A stretch of DNA of 10,851 nt from an uncultured Rubrobacteraceae bacterium (GTDB lineage Bacteria; Actinomycetota; Rubrobacteria; Rubrobacterales; Rubrobacteraceae): contig CADCUW010000552.1 in assembly GCA_902805985.1 (NCBI GenBank), positions 1-10,851 on the forward strand, given 5' to 3'. Shown here piece by piece: positions 1 through 6,280 of this stretch. The notes beneath the pieces were generated by a model. It did no database searches, was not told the DNA's origin, and was given only the letters and a program-made list of their open reading frames with translations. The position numbers were made by a program, and so were the translations under genes. The stretch's first letter is position 1, and the number at the start of each line of letters is the position of its first letter.

Positions 1-1
1 T

Positions 2-109
2 TACCGCGTCTACAGAGATCTTTACCCGGCCACCCGCCCCATGGCCCACGCCCTCGCCGAATTTCAGATGGAGGAAGACACCGCCCTGGGGGAGGCGCCT
101 ACGAGCTGA
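2..109 (+). CDS. FGGY-family carbohydrate kinase (xylulokinase-like), C-terminal end only
   Basis: Reading from base 2, 35 codons run to a TGA at 107-109. The peptide begins YRVYRDLYPATRP and continues with HALAEFQ, the pattern seen at the extreme C-terminus of xylulokinase-like FGGY kinases (Y..YR.LYPA.....HALAEFQ). Enzymes of this family phosphorylate a ketose or polyol with ATP in the cytoplasm; xylulokinases make D-xylulose 5-phosphate. The catalytic domains lie to the left of the window, so the substrate cannot be inferred directly. It is followed by a strong stem-loop (121-153) and faces a convergent polyol-type dehydrogenase gene. A dehydrogenase plus ketose kinase is a natural pair for xylitol, arabitol or sorbitol use, but that link is inference. 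The ending is too short to exclude another FGGY member. Confidence 0.72.
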   Translation, partial: YRVYRDLYPATRPMAHALAEFQMEEDTALGEAPTS

Positions 110-120
110 AGGAACGCGGA

Positions 121-153
121 TCGCCCGTGCCGGACCAAACCCGGCACGGGCGA
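121..153 (+). terminator. Stem-loop terminator after the FGGY kinase
   Basis: A perfect 13-bp inverted repeat (121-133 with 141-153; arms TCGCCCGTGCCGG and its complement) closes a 7-nt loop. It starts 11 bases after the kinase stop codon. There is no T tract after it, as is common for high-GC actinomycete terminators. It could also act on transcripts arriving from the convergent dehydrogenase gene. Confidence 0.7.
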
Positions 154-659
154 GGCTGATAACGGCATCCTGGATTACGGGACGGGCGAGGTAAGGGTCG
201 ATGTTGTGGACCGGAGGCGACGCTGCCGGTAGTCCACGGCGTCGAGTTCGAGACAAAGTTCCCGCGCCCGGCCCGGGTCGAGCAGAATCCAGATGACCGG
301 TGATCCGGCCTGGTGCAGGTGTCGAAGCTTGCTTGAGGGCCCCGTTCTCGCGTCTCTGGCCCCCGATTACTTTGCGCCCCCCGGTGGTGGGTGAGGCTCT
401 CTCGAGTACCTGGGTGCGGGTAAGAACGAAGTCCGCCCACCGTACGCCCTCGGCGCCGTGCTCGCCTCAGCCGGGGCGCGCCGGCACGGCTCGCCCTCTC
501 GGCCGACGCGACACCTCGCCGTCCGGCCTGGCGAGGGGCCTTAGGTTTCGAAGTTCCCAGACCCGCCCCAAGCAAGAGCCCGTCCCCGCGCCCGTTCGTA
601 CCTTCGCCCAGTACGTTCTTCTTCCCGCGGCGCTGCCCCTCCCGACGCCGATCGAGCCT
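154..659. other. Convergent intergenic region with a possible decayed minus-strand ORF
   Basis: About 500 bases separate the convergent kinase and dehydrogenase genes. No intact gene is supported. On the minus strand one frame is open for 63 codons between stops at 367-369 and 175-177. It reads like protein (for example LDPGRARELCLELDAVDYR) with GC-rich third positions. It has no ATG, TTG or suitable GTG start. Another minus frame continues with a protein-like stretch (HNIDPYLARPVIQDAV) just downstream, as if a frameshift had occurred near 215-225. I could not assign a family, so it is described only as a possible gene relic. Confidence 0.35.
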
Positions 660-1697
660 TCACGGCATCACCGCTACCTTTATGCCCTCGCCGCTAGCCG
701 CCAAGTCGATGGCCTCCACGGTCTCTTCGAGCGGAAAGCGGTGGGTCAACATCCCGTCTACCTTCACGCGCCTCGACTCGATGAGCCCGAGGGCCACCCC
801 GTAGTCCGAGCGTCGCGAGCCGGTAGAGCCCGTGATCTCGAGCTCGTCGTAATGGATGAGGCCCGAGGCTATCTCGGCCCGTCCCCCACCCGACGGACCC
901 GCGAAAACGTTGACGCGCCCCCCCTTACGGGCGAGCTCGAAGGACTGGTTGACCAGCGCGGGCAGCCCGATGCACAGGATCACTACGTCCGCGCCAAGCC
1001 CGCCCGTGGCCTCGGCCACGACCCCGGGGAGGTCCCCGCTGGTGGGGTCCACCGCGATCTGAGCGCCTAGGCCTTTCGCGAACTCCCGGCGGGAGGCGGA
1101 GGGTTCGCTCACGATCACGGTCTTCGCCCCGGCCAGGAGCGCGAGCTGGACGTGGAAGAACCCTATGGGTCCCCCGCCCATGACCACGACCGTGTCGTCC
1201 AAGCCCACCCGCGAGCGGCGCTGCCCGTAGACGCAGCAAGAGAGGGGCTCGGCGAGGGCGAGCTGCTCCGGGGGCAGGTCCCCACTCGCGACGAAGAGGC
1301 AGCCCGCATCCACGGCCTCGGCGGGGACGCGCACGTACTGGCTCAGGCCGCCGTCGATCTCCTCGCCCATGCCTCTGCGGTTCTCGCAGACGTTCTCCAT
1401 GTCGTGTTGGCAGTAGAAGCACCTGCGGCACGGAACGATCGGGGCCATCGCCACCGTCGTCCCCACCTCGTAGCCCTTCACCCCTTCTCCCACGGCCGCG
1501 ACGTGCCCGGCGAACTCGTGGCCCAGGATGGTGGGCGGGCGCACGCCACCGGTCTTCTCGCCGCGCAAGATGCGCACGTCCGTCCCGCACACGGTGTTGG
1601 CCCCCACCGCTACGAGTACCTCGCCCGCCCCGACCTCGGGCGTGTCGACCTCCCTTACCTCCATCTCGCCGGGGCCGTCGAACACGGCTGCTAGCAT
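660..1697 (-). CDS. Zinc-dependent medium-chain dehydrogenase, sorbitol/polyol dehydrogenase-like
   Basis: 345-residue MDR-superfamily enzyme, a typical family length. The N-terminal GroES-like domain carries the catalytic zinc ligands C37 (in CGTD), H60-E61 (GHEFAGH) and E150 (AEPLSCC). The structural zinc loop is C90-x2-C93-x2-C96-x7-C104. The Rossmann domain has GGGPIG at 174-179. An acidic residue at the end of the second strand (E198 in VSEPSA) favours NAD over NADP. Family members oxidise secondary alcohols of polyols or threonine; sorbitol/xylitol/arabitol or a polyol phosphate are plausible here, and specificity is not readable. Start: the ATG complementary to 1695-1697 is preceded by AAGGAGGAG (1702-1710), which rules out upstream in-frame starts reaching 1916. 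It is transcribed divergently from the PfkB kinase and convergently to the FGGY kinase. The stop is TGA at 660-662. Confidence 0.9.
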   Translation of the reverse strand: MLAAVFDGPGEMEVREVDTPEVGAGEVLVAVGANTVCGTDVRILRGEKTGGVRPPTILGHEFAGHVAAVGEGVKGYEVGTTVAMAPIVPCRRCFYCQHDMENVCENRRGMGEEIDGGLSQYVRVPAEAVDAGCLFVASGDLPPEQLALAEPLSCCVYGQRRSRVGLDDTVVVMGGGPIGFFHVQLALLAGAKTVIVSEPSASRREFAKGLGAQIAVDPTSGDLPGVVAEATGGLGADVVILCIGLPALVNQSFELARKGGRVNVFAGPSGGGRAEIASGLIHYDELEITGSTGSRRSDYGVALGLIESRRVKVDGMLTHRFPLEETVEAIDLAASGEGIKVAVMP

Positions 1698-1785
1698 GCG
1701 TCTCCTCCTTGTGCCCGCGCAGGCTCCGTCTCCCGCCCTCTGCTCTCCCGAATCGCCCCGCGGCTGCCGCTTCCGCAACGATCGC

Positions 1786-1794
1786 ATCATAACA
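1786..1794 (-). promoter_or_regulatory. Candidate extended -10 promoter for the dehydrogenase gene
   Basis: On the minus strand the bases complementary to 1794-1786 read TGTTATGAT, an extended -10 (TGn plus TATGAT, five of six matches to TATAAT). The position 17 bp upstream (1809-1814) is GC-only and is not a -35 box, so recognition would rely on the extended -10. The predicted start near 1779 leaves a leader of about 80 nt before the dehydrogenase ATG. Confidence 0.4.
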
Positions 1795-1830
1795 GACGAG
1801 GTTCCGGGGCCGCCGCGGGTCGGGTCGCGT

Positions 1831-1860
1831 TTGACAAAATCCGGCGGGCGGGCGCTTAAT
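1831..1860 (+). promoter_or_regulatory. Candidate sigma-70-type promoter for the PfkB kinase gene
   Basis: A perfect TTGACA (1831-1836) is followed after 18 bp by CTTAAT (1855-1860, four of six matches). The AT-rich patches stand out in otherwise very GC-rich DNA. Transcription would start near 1867 and leave a leader of about 178 nt before the GTG at 2045. The leader contains a 7-bp inverted repeat CGGAGAC/GTCTCCG (1930-1936 with 1957-1963) of unknown meaning. No copy of the GACA-N4-TGTC operator found upstream of the porter occurs here. Confidence 0.38.
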
Positions 1861-2044
1861 GAACCTGTCCGGTACGGGGAGGGGAAGGGTTGGGCCGAGC
1901 GGGGTCGGGGGAGCATTGGTCGTGGGGTTCGGAGACCGGCCGCGTCGGTCGCGGTCGTCTCCGCCCGGCCGCCCCCGGACGAGGGGCAAGCGGCCGCGCT
2001 ACGCGGGAGGCTCCGGGGCGCCTCCCAAGGCGGGGTAGGCCGCC

Positions 2045-2998
2045 GTGATCCTGTGCGTTGGCGGGACGCCCGCGGTGCAGCGGACGATGCGCTTCGCGAG
2101 CCTCAGGGCCGGCGAGGTGAACCGGGCATCCGAGGTGCAGGTCACGGCGTCGGGGAAGGTCGTCAACGCCGCCCGGGTGGTCACCACCCTCGGGGGACGG
2201 GCGGTGGTGGCGACCTTCCTGGGCGGCGACGCCGGCCGCTTCGTCGCGCGCGAGCTCGCCGCGGAGGAAGTGGTGCACGACGCAGTCTGGGTCGAGGATG
2301 ACGCCCCGACGCGCACCTGCGTCACCCTGCTTCCCGACGGAGGACCCGTCACGGAGCTGGTGGAGGAGGCGCCACCCGTCTCCGAAGGGGACATAGCCGC
2401 GCTCGAGGCGGCGGTGACCGGACGGCTGCCGGAGGCCAAGGTCCTCTGCCTTACCGGCTCCGTGCCGCCCGGCGTCCCCGACGACGCCTACGCCCGGTTC
2501 GTACGGGCCGCGCGCGATGCCGGCGTGCCGGCGCTCGTGGACGCGCAGGGGCCCCTGCTACGCTCGTCCCTCGCCGCGCGTCCCTTCCTCGTCAAACCCA
2601 ACCTGCAGGAGGCGTCGGCCGCGCTGGGGCTCGACCCCGGCGAAGACCCCGAGGCGGAAGCCCTCGCCGCCGTCGACGCTCTGGTCGGGTCGGGGGCGCG
2701 GTGGGCGTTGGTGTCCATGGGGGCGTCGGGATCCGTGCTCGGGGAGGCGGCAGGCGGACGATGGATCGTGGAACCCCCGCGGGTAGAGGCCCGAAACCCC
2801 ATAGGCTCCGGCGACTCGCTCGCCGCCGGGCTCCTCCTCGCCGTCGCCCGCGGCGCCTCGGTGCCCGACGCGGCCGCCTACGGCACGGCCTGCGCGGCGG
2901 CCAACGCACTCACCATCACCGCCGGGGTTGTCGACCCGGAGGCCGTGGACGCCCTGGCCCGCCGGGTACGGCTCGCCCCACTCCGCAATCGGCGTTAG
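2045..2998 (+). CDS. PfkB-family hexose kinase (1-phosphofructokinase / tagatose-6-phosphate kinase group)
   Basis: 317-residue ribokinase-fold kinase, a normal family length. The N-terminal sugar-binding signature is SGKVVNAARVVTTLGG (36-51), a variant of the usual GGKGxNxA motif. GSVPPG is at 138-143 and VKPNLQEA at 183-190, typical of 1-phosphofructokinases. The C-terminal signature NPIGSGDSLAAG (251-262) supplies the anion hole and catalytic base D257. Family enzymes transfer ATP phosphate to the free hydroxyl of a ketose phosphate such as fructose 1-phosphate or tagatose 6-phosphate; some act on unphosphorylated sugars. Start: an in-frame TAG at 2036-2038 makes GTG 2045 the furthest upstream start, and AAGGCGGGG (2027-2035) gives acceptable spacing. 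It lies divergent from the dehydrogenase and upstream of the LacI regulator. Family assignment is secure; the exact substrate is not. Confidence 0.88.
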   Translation: MILCVGGTPAVQRTMRFASLRAGEVNRASEVQVTASGKVVNAARVVTTLGGRAVVATFLGGDAGRFVARELAAEEVVHDAVWVEDDAPTRTCVTLLPDGGPVTELVEEAPPVSEGDIAALEAAVTGRLPEAKVLCLTGSVPPGVPDDAYARFVRAARDAGVPALVDAQGPLLRSSLAARPFLVKPNLQEASAALGLDPGEDPEAEALAAVDALVGSGARWALVSMGASGSVLGEAAGGRWIVEPPRVEARNPIGSGDSLAAGLLLAVARGASVPDAAAYGTACAAANALTITAGVVDPEAVDALARRVRLAPLRNRR

Positions 2999-2999
2999 G

Positions 3000-3026
3000 C
3001 CTCCCCCAACCGTACCCGGGGGGAGG
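3000..3026 (+). terminator. Stem-loop just after the PfkB kinase stop codon
   Basis: An 8-bp perfect stem CCTCCCCC/GGGGGAGG (3000-3007 with 3019-3026) encloses an 11-nt loop and begins one base after the stop at 2996-2998. There is no T tract. The right arm is also the Shine-Dalgarno sequence of the short ORF at 3031, so the structure could end transcription or mask that ribosome site. Confidence 0.5.
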
Positions 3027-3030
3027 GATA

Positions 3031-3129
3031 ATGACCAGCTCGTCCGCTTCTCGAAAAAGATCCGCAGTTTCGACGGTCCTGGCCCTTGCCGCCACCTCGC
3101 ACCTACCGGCGCTCGCCCTGTCCTCATAA
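3031..3129 (+). CDS. Possible 32-residue signal-peptide-like small ORF
   Basis: ATG at 3031 follows GGGAGGG (3021-3027) by three bases and opens 32 codons to a TAA at 3127-3129. The peptide has a basic n-region (SRKRS, residues 7-11) and then a hydrophobic run (AVSTVLALAA to PALALS), like a bare signal peptide or small membrane peptide. It sits between the PfkB and LacI genes. It may be a small gene, a leader ORF, or the relic of a secreted protein whose remainder is lost. No homologue is recognised. The well-placed ribosome site and peptide character are the only support. Confidence 0.25.
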   Translation: MTSSSASRKRSAVSTVLALAATSHLPALALSS

Positions 3130-3154
3130 GGCGTCTCAGGCTTCCCGGCTCCCG

Positions 3155-3174
3155 GTCCTCGCGCACGCGAGGAC
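3155..3174. promoter_or_regulatory. 20-bp perfect palindrome upstream of the LacI-type gene
   Basis: Two perfect 9-bp arms, GTCCTCGCG and CGCGAGGAC, flank a central CA. The element ends 46 bases before the regulator's ATG. It could be an operator for another dimeric regulator or an RNA hairpin in the leader. It does not match the GACA-N4-TGTC sites ahead of the porter, so it is not the same operator class. Confidence 0.4.
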
Positions 3175-3220
3175 GGCCCATTGCCCACGACGCGGCCCGG
3201 TGATAGCGTTGTCTTCGACC

Positions 3221-4261
3221 ATGCCCGACACGTTCACTCCAGGATTCGGCAATAGGATCACGCTGCGGGACGTCGCCCTCGAGGCGGGGGTCTCGATCAA
3301 GACGGCCTCCCGCGTCGTGAACGGGGAACCGACCGTGAACGCGGCGATGGCGGTCCGGGTGGCGGAGGTGGTCGAGAGGCTGGGCTACCGGCCGAACGAA
3401 CTCGCCCGCAGCCTCAAGGGGCGGCGCTCCCGCACGATCGGGTTGGTGGTCGACGACGTCTCGAACCCCTTCATGGCCGTCTGCGCCCAAGCGATCGAGG
3501 GGGTGGCCCAGGAACACGGGCACGCCCTGATCCTCTGCGACTCCCACGCGGATCTCTCCACGGAGGACGCATACGTCGGGCTGCTCGCGCAGCGCCAGGT
3601 CGACGGGTTGCTGCTCGTCCCCGCCCGGGGCCGAAACGGCCGCCTGAAGGCCGAGCAACGGGCCGGCCTCCCGGTCGTCGCGTTCGACCGGCCGGCAGAG
3701 GGCGTCCGGACCGACTCGGTGCTCGTCGAGAATCGCGCCGGCGCGCGGGAGGCCACGGAGCACCTTATATGGCACGGCCACGAACGCGTCGCCTTCGTCG
3801 GCGACGTCCGCCACTATTACACCGCCCGCAAACGCCTGGACGGCTACAAGCAGGCGCTGAAGGCCGCGGATCTGGAACCCCTACACACCCTCGACGCCCA
3901 CAGCATCGAGCAGGGCGAGGAGGCCACGAAGGGCCTCCTGGAAGCGCCCGACCCCCCCACGGCCCTGTTCGCCGCCAACATCCTGACCGCCCTCGGGGCG
4001 CTGAGGGCCATCGAAGACCTGGGGCTGCGCGTCCCCGATGACGTCGCCGTGATCGGCTTCGACGACTTCGAACTCGCCCACGTCCTGCGCCCCCGCTTCA
4101 CCCTCGTCCGCCAACCGGCCGCCGAGTTGGGCCGCCGCGCCGCCGAGACGCTCTTCGACCGCCTCGAGGGCCGGGGCCGCCCCGAACCCCAACGCCTCGT
4201 CCTGCCGACCGAGCTGATCGTGCGGGAGTCGTGCGGCTGCGCCCCGGGACTCTCCCCCTAG
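3221..4261 (+). CDS. LacI-family transcriptional regulator
   Basis: 346-residue repressor with the classic layout. The helix-turn-helix ITLRDVALEAGVSIKTASRV is at residues 13-32 and the hinge helix NELARSLKGRRS at 59-70. A periplasmic-binding-protein-like effector domain runs from RTIGLVVDDVSNPF (71-84) through VAVIGFDDFELA (275-286) to the terminal ELIVRESCG (331-339). Recognition-helix positions equivalent to LacI Y17, Q18 and R22 are I26, K27 and R31. It probably binds a sugar or sugar phosphate and controls the adjacent porter, whose promoter holds two palindromic sites; self and kinase control are possible. ATG 3221 is chosen because it gives the usual short N-terminus. GTG 3200 and TTG 3209 are in-frame alternatives, and none has a strong Shine-Dalgarno sequence. 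The gene lies between the PfkB kinase and the MFS porter, same strand. Confidence 0.92.
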   Translation: MPDTFTPGFGNRITLRDVALEAGVSIKTASRVVNGEPTVNAAMAVRVAEVVERLGYRPNELARSLKGRRSRTIGLVVDDVSNPFMAVCAQAIEGVAQEHGHALILCDSHADLSTEDAYVGLLAQRQVDGLLLVPARGRNGRLKAEQRAGLPVVAFDRPAEGVRTDSVLVENRAGAREATEHLIWHGHERVAFVGDVRHYYTARKRLDGYKQALKAADLEPLHTLDAHSIEQGEEATKGLLEAPDPPTALFAANILTALGALRAIEDLGLRVPDDVAVIGFDDFELAHVLRPRFTLVRQPAAELGRRAAETLFDRLEGRGRPEPQRLVLPTELIVRESCGCAPGLSP

Positions 4262-4270
4262 CCCAACCGC

Positions 4271-4290
4271 GCGCACCCCGAACGGTGCGC
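4271..4290 (+). terminator. Stem-loop after the LacI-type gene
   Basis: A perfect 7-bp stem GCGCACC/GGTGCGC (4271-4277 with 4284-4290) closes a 6-nt loop, nine bases after the regulator's stop and just ahead of the porter's -35 box. It lacks a T tract. It would insulate the porter from read-through, consistent with the porter having its own promoter. Confidence 0.5.
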
Positions 4291-4297
4291 TAGGGCC

Positions 4298-4326
4298 TTG
4301 ACACCATTGTCTCGACCGTTTAGATT
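4298..4326 (+). promoter_or_regulatory. Sigma-70-type promoter of the MFS porter gene
   Basis: A perfect -35 TTGACA (4298-4303) is separated by exactly 17 bp from a -10 TAGATT (4321-4326, four of six matches). Transcription should start near 4333 and give a leader of about 108 nt. Two operator-like palindromes overlap or abut it (4300-4311 and 4337-4360), a standard repressor arrangement. Confidence 0.68.
4300..4311. promoter_or_regulatory. Operator-like site O1 overlapping the -35 box
   Basis: GACACCATTGTC has perfect GACA/TGTC arms around four central bases. It shares four bases with the -35 hexamer, so a bound repressor would exclude RNA polymerase. Its centre is 43 bp (about four helical turns) from the centre of O2, placing both sites on the same DNA face. 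Its outer flanks are not symmetrical, so it looks like the weaker site. Confidence 0.5.
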
Positions 4327-4336
4327 GCCCGATACT

Positions 4337-4360
4337 CGTTCGGACAACGATGTCTGAACG
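4337..4360. promoter_or_regulatory. Operator-like site O2 just downstream of the predicted transcription start
   Basis: A 24-bp palindrome in which 10 of 12 base pairs are symmetric. The arms are CGTTC-G-GACA on the left and TGTC-T-GAACG on the right, around a central ACGA. A central CG in an even-length palindrome is typical of LacI-family operators. It begins about four bases after the predicted start of the porter transcript, and the LacI-type gene is immediately upstream. The same GACA-N4-TGTC core occurs in O1 and nowhere else that I could find in the window. Confidence 0.65.
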
Positions 4361-4440
4361 GTCTGGGACAGGGGAGAGGGCGGCGAGAAGGCTCCGGTCG
4401 GACGGAGGCGGGCGCCGCCGACCGACGAGAGGAGTACTGG

Positions 4441-5871
4441 GTGGCAGAGGACGCGCGCGCGGCGGGAGCTGGCAACCCGCGGGTGACCCCGATCTTGGCG
4501 GCGACGGCGGTGGTGTCGGCGATAGCGGGCTTTCTCTATGGCTACGACACCGGCATTATCTCCGGGGCTTTGCTGCAGATCACGGACGAATTCGGCATCG
4601 GTTCCGGCTGGCAGTCGGTCATCGCGACGGGGATCCTGGTTGGCGCCGTTATTGGTGCGCTCGTCGGCGCGCGCCTCTCGGAGCGCTTGGGGCGCAAGCG
4701 GACCATTCTGATCATCTCGGCCGTGTTCGTGGTCGGGACCGTTCTGTGCAGCATCTCGCCGACGGAGCTCACGCTCGCGCTTTCGCGGGTGCTCCTCGGC
4801 ATGGCCGTTGGGGGGGCGACGCAGACGGTGCCCATGTTCGTCGCAGAGCTCTCCCCGCCGCAGGTCCGCGGGCGCCTCGTGCTGGCCTTCCAGGTGGCGA
4901 TCGGGATAGGCATATTGACCGCGACGATCGTGGGCGCCAGCCAGCAGTTCTCGTGGCGGTGGATGATCGGGATGGCCGCGGTCCCCGCGGCGGCGCTGCT
5001 GCTCCTGATGCTGCGGGCGCCCGAGAGCCCGCGCTGGCTGGTCAAGGTCGACCGGGTCGAGGACGCCCGGGACAACCTCAGGCGGGTGCGGGGCGAGGAC
5101 GACGTCGAGGACGAGCTGGGCGAGGTCGTGGAGGTGGAGAAGGAGAGGCGTCAGGCCTCGACGCGCGGTTGGAAGGGGCTCGGCCAGCCGTGGGTGCGCC
5201 CCGCCCTCGTCATGGGCTGCGGGATGGCGCTGTTCACCCAGCTAAGCGGCATCGAGATGATCGTCTACTACTCGCCGACCATCCTGACGGGCGTCGGGTT
5301 CGAAGAGTCCGGAGCGCTGTACGTGAGCGTCGCGCTCGCCGTGACGTACGTGATCATGAACTGCCTCGGGCTGCTTATCGTGGACCGCGTCGGGCGGCGG
5401 AGGCTCTCCCTGATAATGACCCCCGGCGCGGCGCTCGCCCTCTTCGTGCTCGGTGTGGTGTTCCTGACCGGGACCGTTAGCGCCGGCTCGGCCCCTTTCA
5501 TCATCGCCTGCCTGATCGCGTTCATGCTCTTTACGGCGGGCGGGTTGCAAGTGATGGGCTGGTTGACCGGATCTGAGATCTACCCGCTGGGCGTGCGGGG
5601 CGCCGGGACCAGCGCGCAGTCGGCGACGTTGTGGGGCTCCAACGTGGTCATCACCCTCACCCTGCTCCCGACGATCGAGCTGATCGGGGTCGGCCCCACG
5701 ATGTGGATGTATGCCGGGTTCAACGTGCTGGCGTTCGTGTTCGTGTGGCGCTACTTCCCCGAGGTCGCCGGGCGCAGCCTGGAGGACATCGAGGCCTCGC
5801 TGGCCGAGGGCACCTTCCGCCCCGGCGGCGTCCCCATCAGGGGCAAGGGCGAGGAAACGGTGACCACCTGA
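4441..5871 (+). CDS. MFS sugar porter (sugar:proton symporter type)
   Basis: 476-residue inner-membrane transporter with 12 predicted helices and sugar-porter signatures in order: GYDTGIISGAL (34-44), RLGRKR (82-87), PESPRWL (194-200), QLSGIEMIVYYSP (267-279), DRVGRRRLS (315-323), GSEIYPLGVRG (377-387) and PEVAGRSLEDIE (440-451). A charged central loop lies at about 204-245. Members of this family import pentoses, hexoses or polyols, usually with protons. In the helix-7 motif the usual QQ..G.N reads TQLSGIE. By alignment to E. coli XylE, Q288 becomes T266, Q289 is kept as Q267 and N294 becomes E272, so substrate preference may be unusual. GTG 4441 is preceded by GAGAGGAG (4427-4434). Its own promoter and operators link it to the upstream LacI-type regulator. 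Confidence 0.92.
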   Translation: MAEDARAAGAGNPRVTPILAATAVVSAIAGFLYGYDTGIISGALLQITDEFGIGSGWQSVIATGILVGAVIGALVGARLSERLGRKRTILIISAVFVVGTVLCSISPTELTLALSRVLLGMAVGGATQTVPMFVAELSPPQVRGRLVLAFQVAIGIGILTATIVGASQQFSWRWMIGMAAVPAAALLLLMLRAPESPRWLVKVDRVEDARDNLRRVRGEDDVEDELGEVVEVEKERRQASTRGWKGLGQPWVRPALVMGCGMALFTQLSGIEMIVYYSPTILTGVGFEESGALYVSVALAVTYVIMNCLGLLIVDRVGRRRLSLIMTPGAALALFVLGVVFLTGTVSAGSAPFIIACLIAFMLFTAGGLQVMGWLTGSEIYPLGVRGAGTSAQSATLWGSNVVITLTLLPTIELIGVGPTMWMYAGFNVLAFVFVWRYFPEVAGRSLEDIEASLAEGTFRPGGVPIRGKGEETVTT

Positions 5872-6280
5872 CCGAACCCGGGCTCTCCTCCCTGTTCCGA
5901 AACCTCGGCCGAGACGGCGCCTGTCACCACGGCCGCGATCGCGAGCAAGCGCCGCGGAGAGTGCCGCGGGGGCGTTCGCCTCGCGGTGACTTCATGCACC
6001 TCGACGGCGAGCGGTTCCTGGGCCCTTGCTGAGACACTTTCTGAAGCGCGAGCTACGCATACAGGGCCGTACCGAGCTTTCGTTGTATCGGACCCGGTCG
6101 GTTGGGCACTGGGACCTGTGGGCTTTTTTAGCCGTCTTCTCCGCGCGGTCCGTGCACCTCGATCTCAGCTCCGCCTGGTCCTCAACCGACCCCTGCCTCA
6201 CCCCGCTGCTCCACCTTGCCGGACCACGCCGCACTCGGATAGGCTCAAGGTGACACACGAGGCGCGGCGGAGGGGGAACG
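5872..6280. other. Gene-free stretch downstream of the porter
   Basis: About 400 bases without a convincing gene on either strand. A short stem CCGCGG/CCGCGG (5952-5957 with 5964-5969, 6-nt loop) lies about 80 bases after the porter stop and could be a weak terminator. A plus-strand frame open from 6026 to 6253 has protein-like patches (RTELSLYRTRSVGHWDLWAF) but no ribosome site and no recognised family. I see no RNA gene. Confidence 0.4.

Noticed and set aside
300..1070. Long plus-strand open frame overlapping the end of the dehydrogenase gene
   Set aside because: It is antisense to the well-supported zinc dehydrogenase, has no ribosome site or family motif, and is a GC-rich shadow frame.
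1770..1790. CAACGAT near the dehydrogenase promoter resembling the centre of operator O2
   Set aside because: Only the 7-base core matches. The GACA/TGTC arms and overall symmetry are absent.
1698..1916. Upstream in-frame extension of the dehydrogenase
   Set aside because: The extension is Arg/Pro-rich and unlike family N-termini. The ATG at 1697 has a near-ideal AAGGAGGAG ribosome site.
3086..3220. Longer N-terminus for the LacI-type regulator
   Set aside because: The extension is Arg/Ser/Pro-rich and runs through the 20-bp palindrome. LacI proteins start just before the helix-turn-helix, as with ATG 3221.
2558..3814. 418-codon minus-strand open frame across the PfkB and LacI genes
   Set aside because: It is antisense to two convincing genes and shows no domain motif.
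4350..5480. 376-codon plus-strand open frame overlapping the porter
   Set aside because: Arg/Gly-rich translation in an alternate frame. Its ATG lies inside the O2 palindrome, and the porter frame has all the sugar-porter signatures.
5751..5999. Minus-strand ORF with a signal-like N-terminus (RRLLAIAAVVTGAVSA)
   Set aside because: It overlaps the end of the porter in antisense, lacks a good ribosome site, and its remainder is plainly a shadow of the porter.
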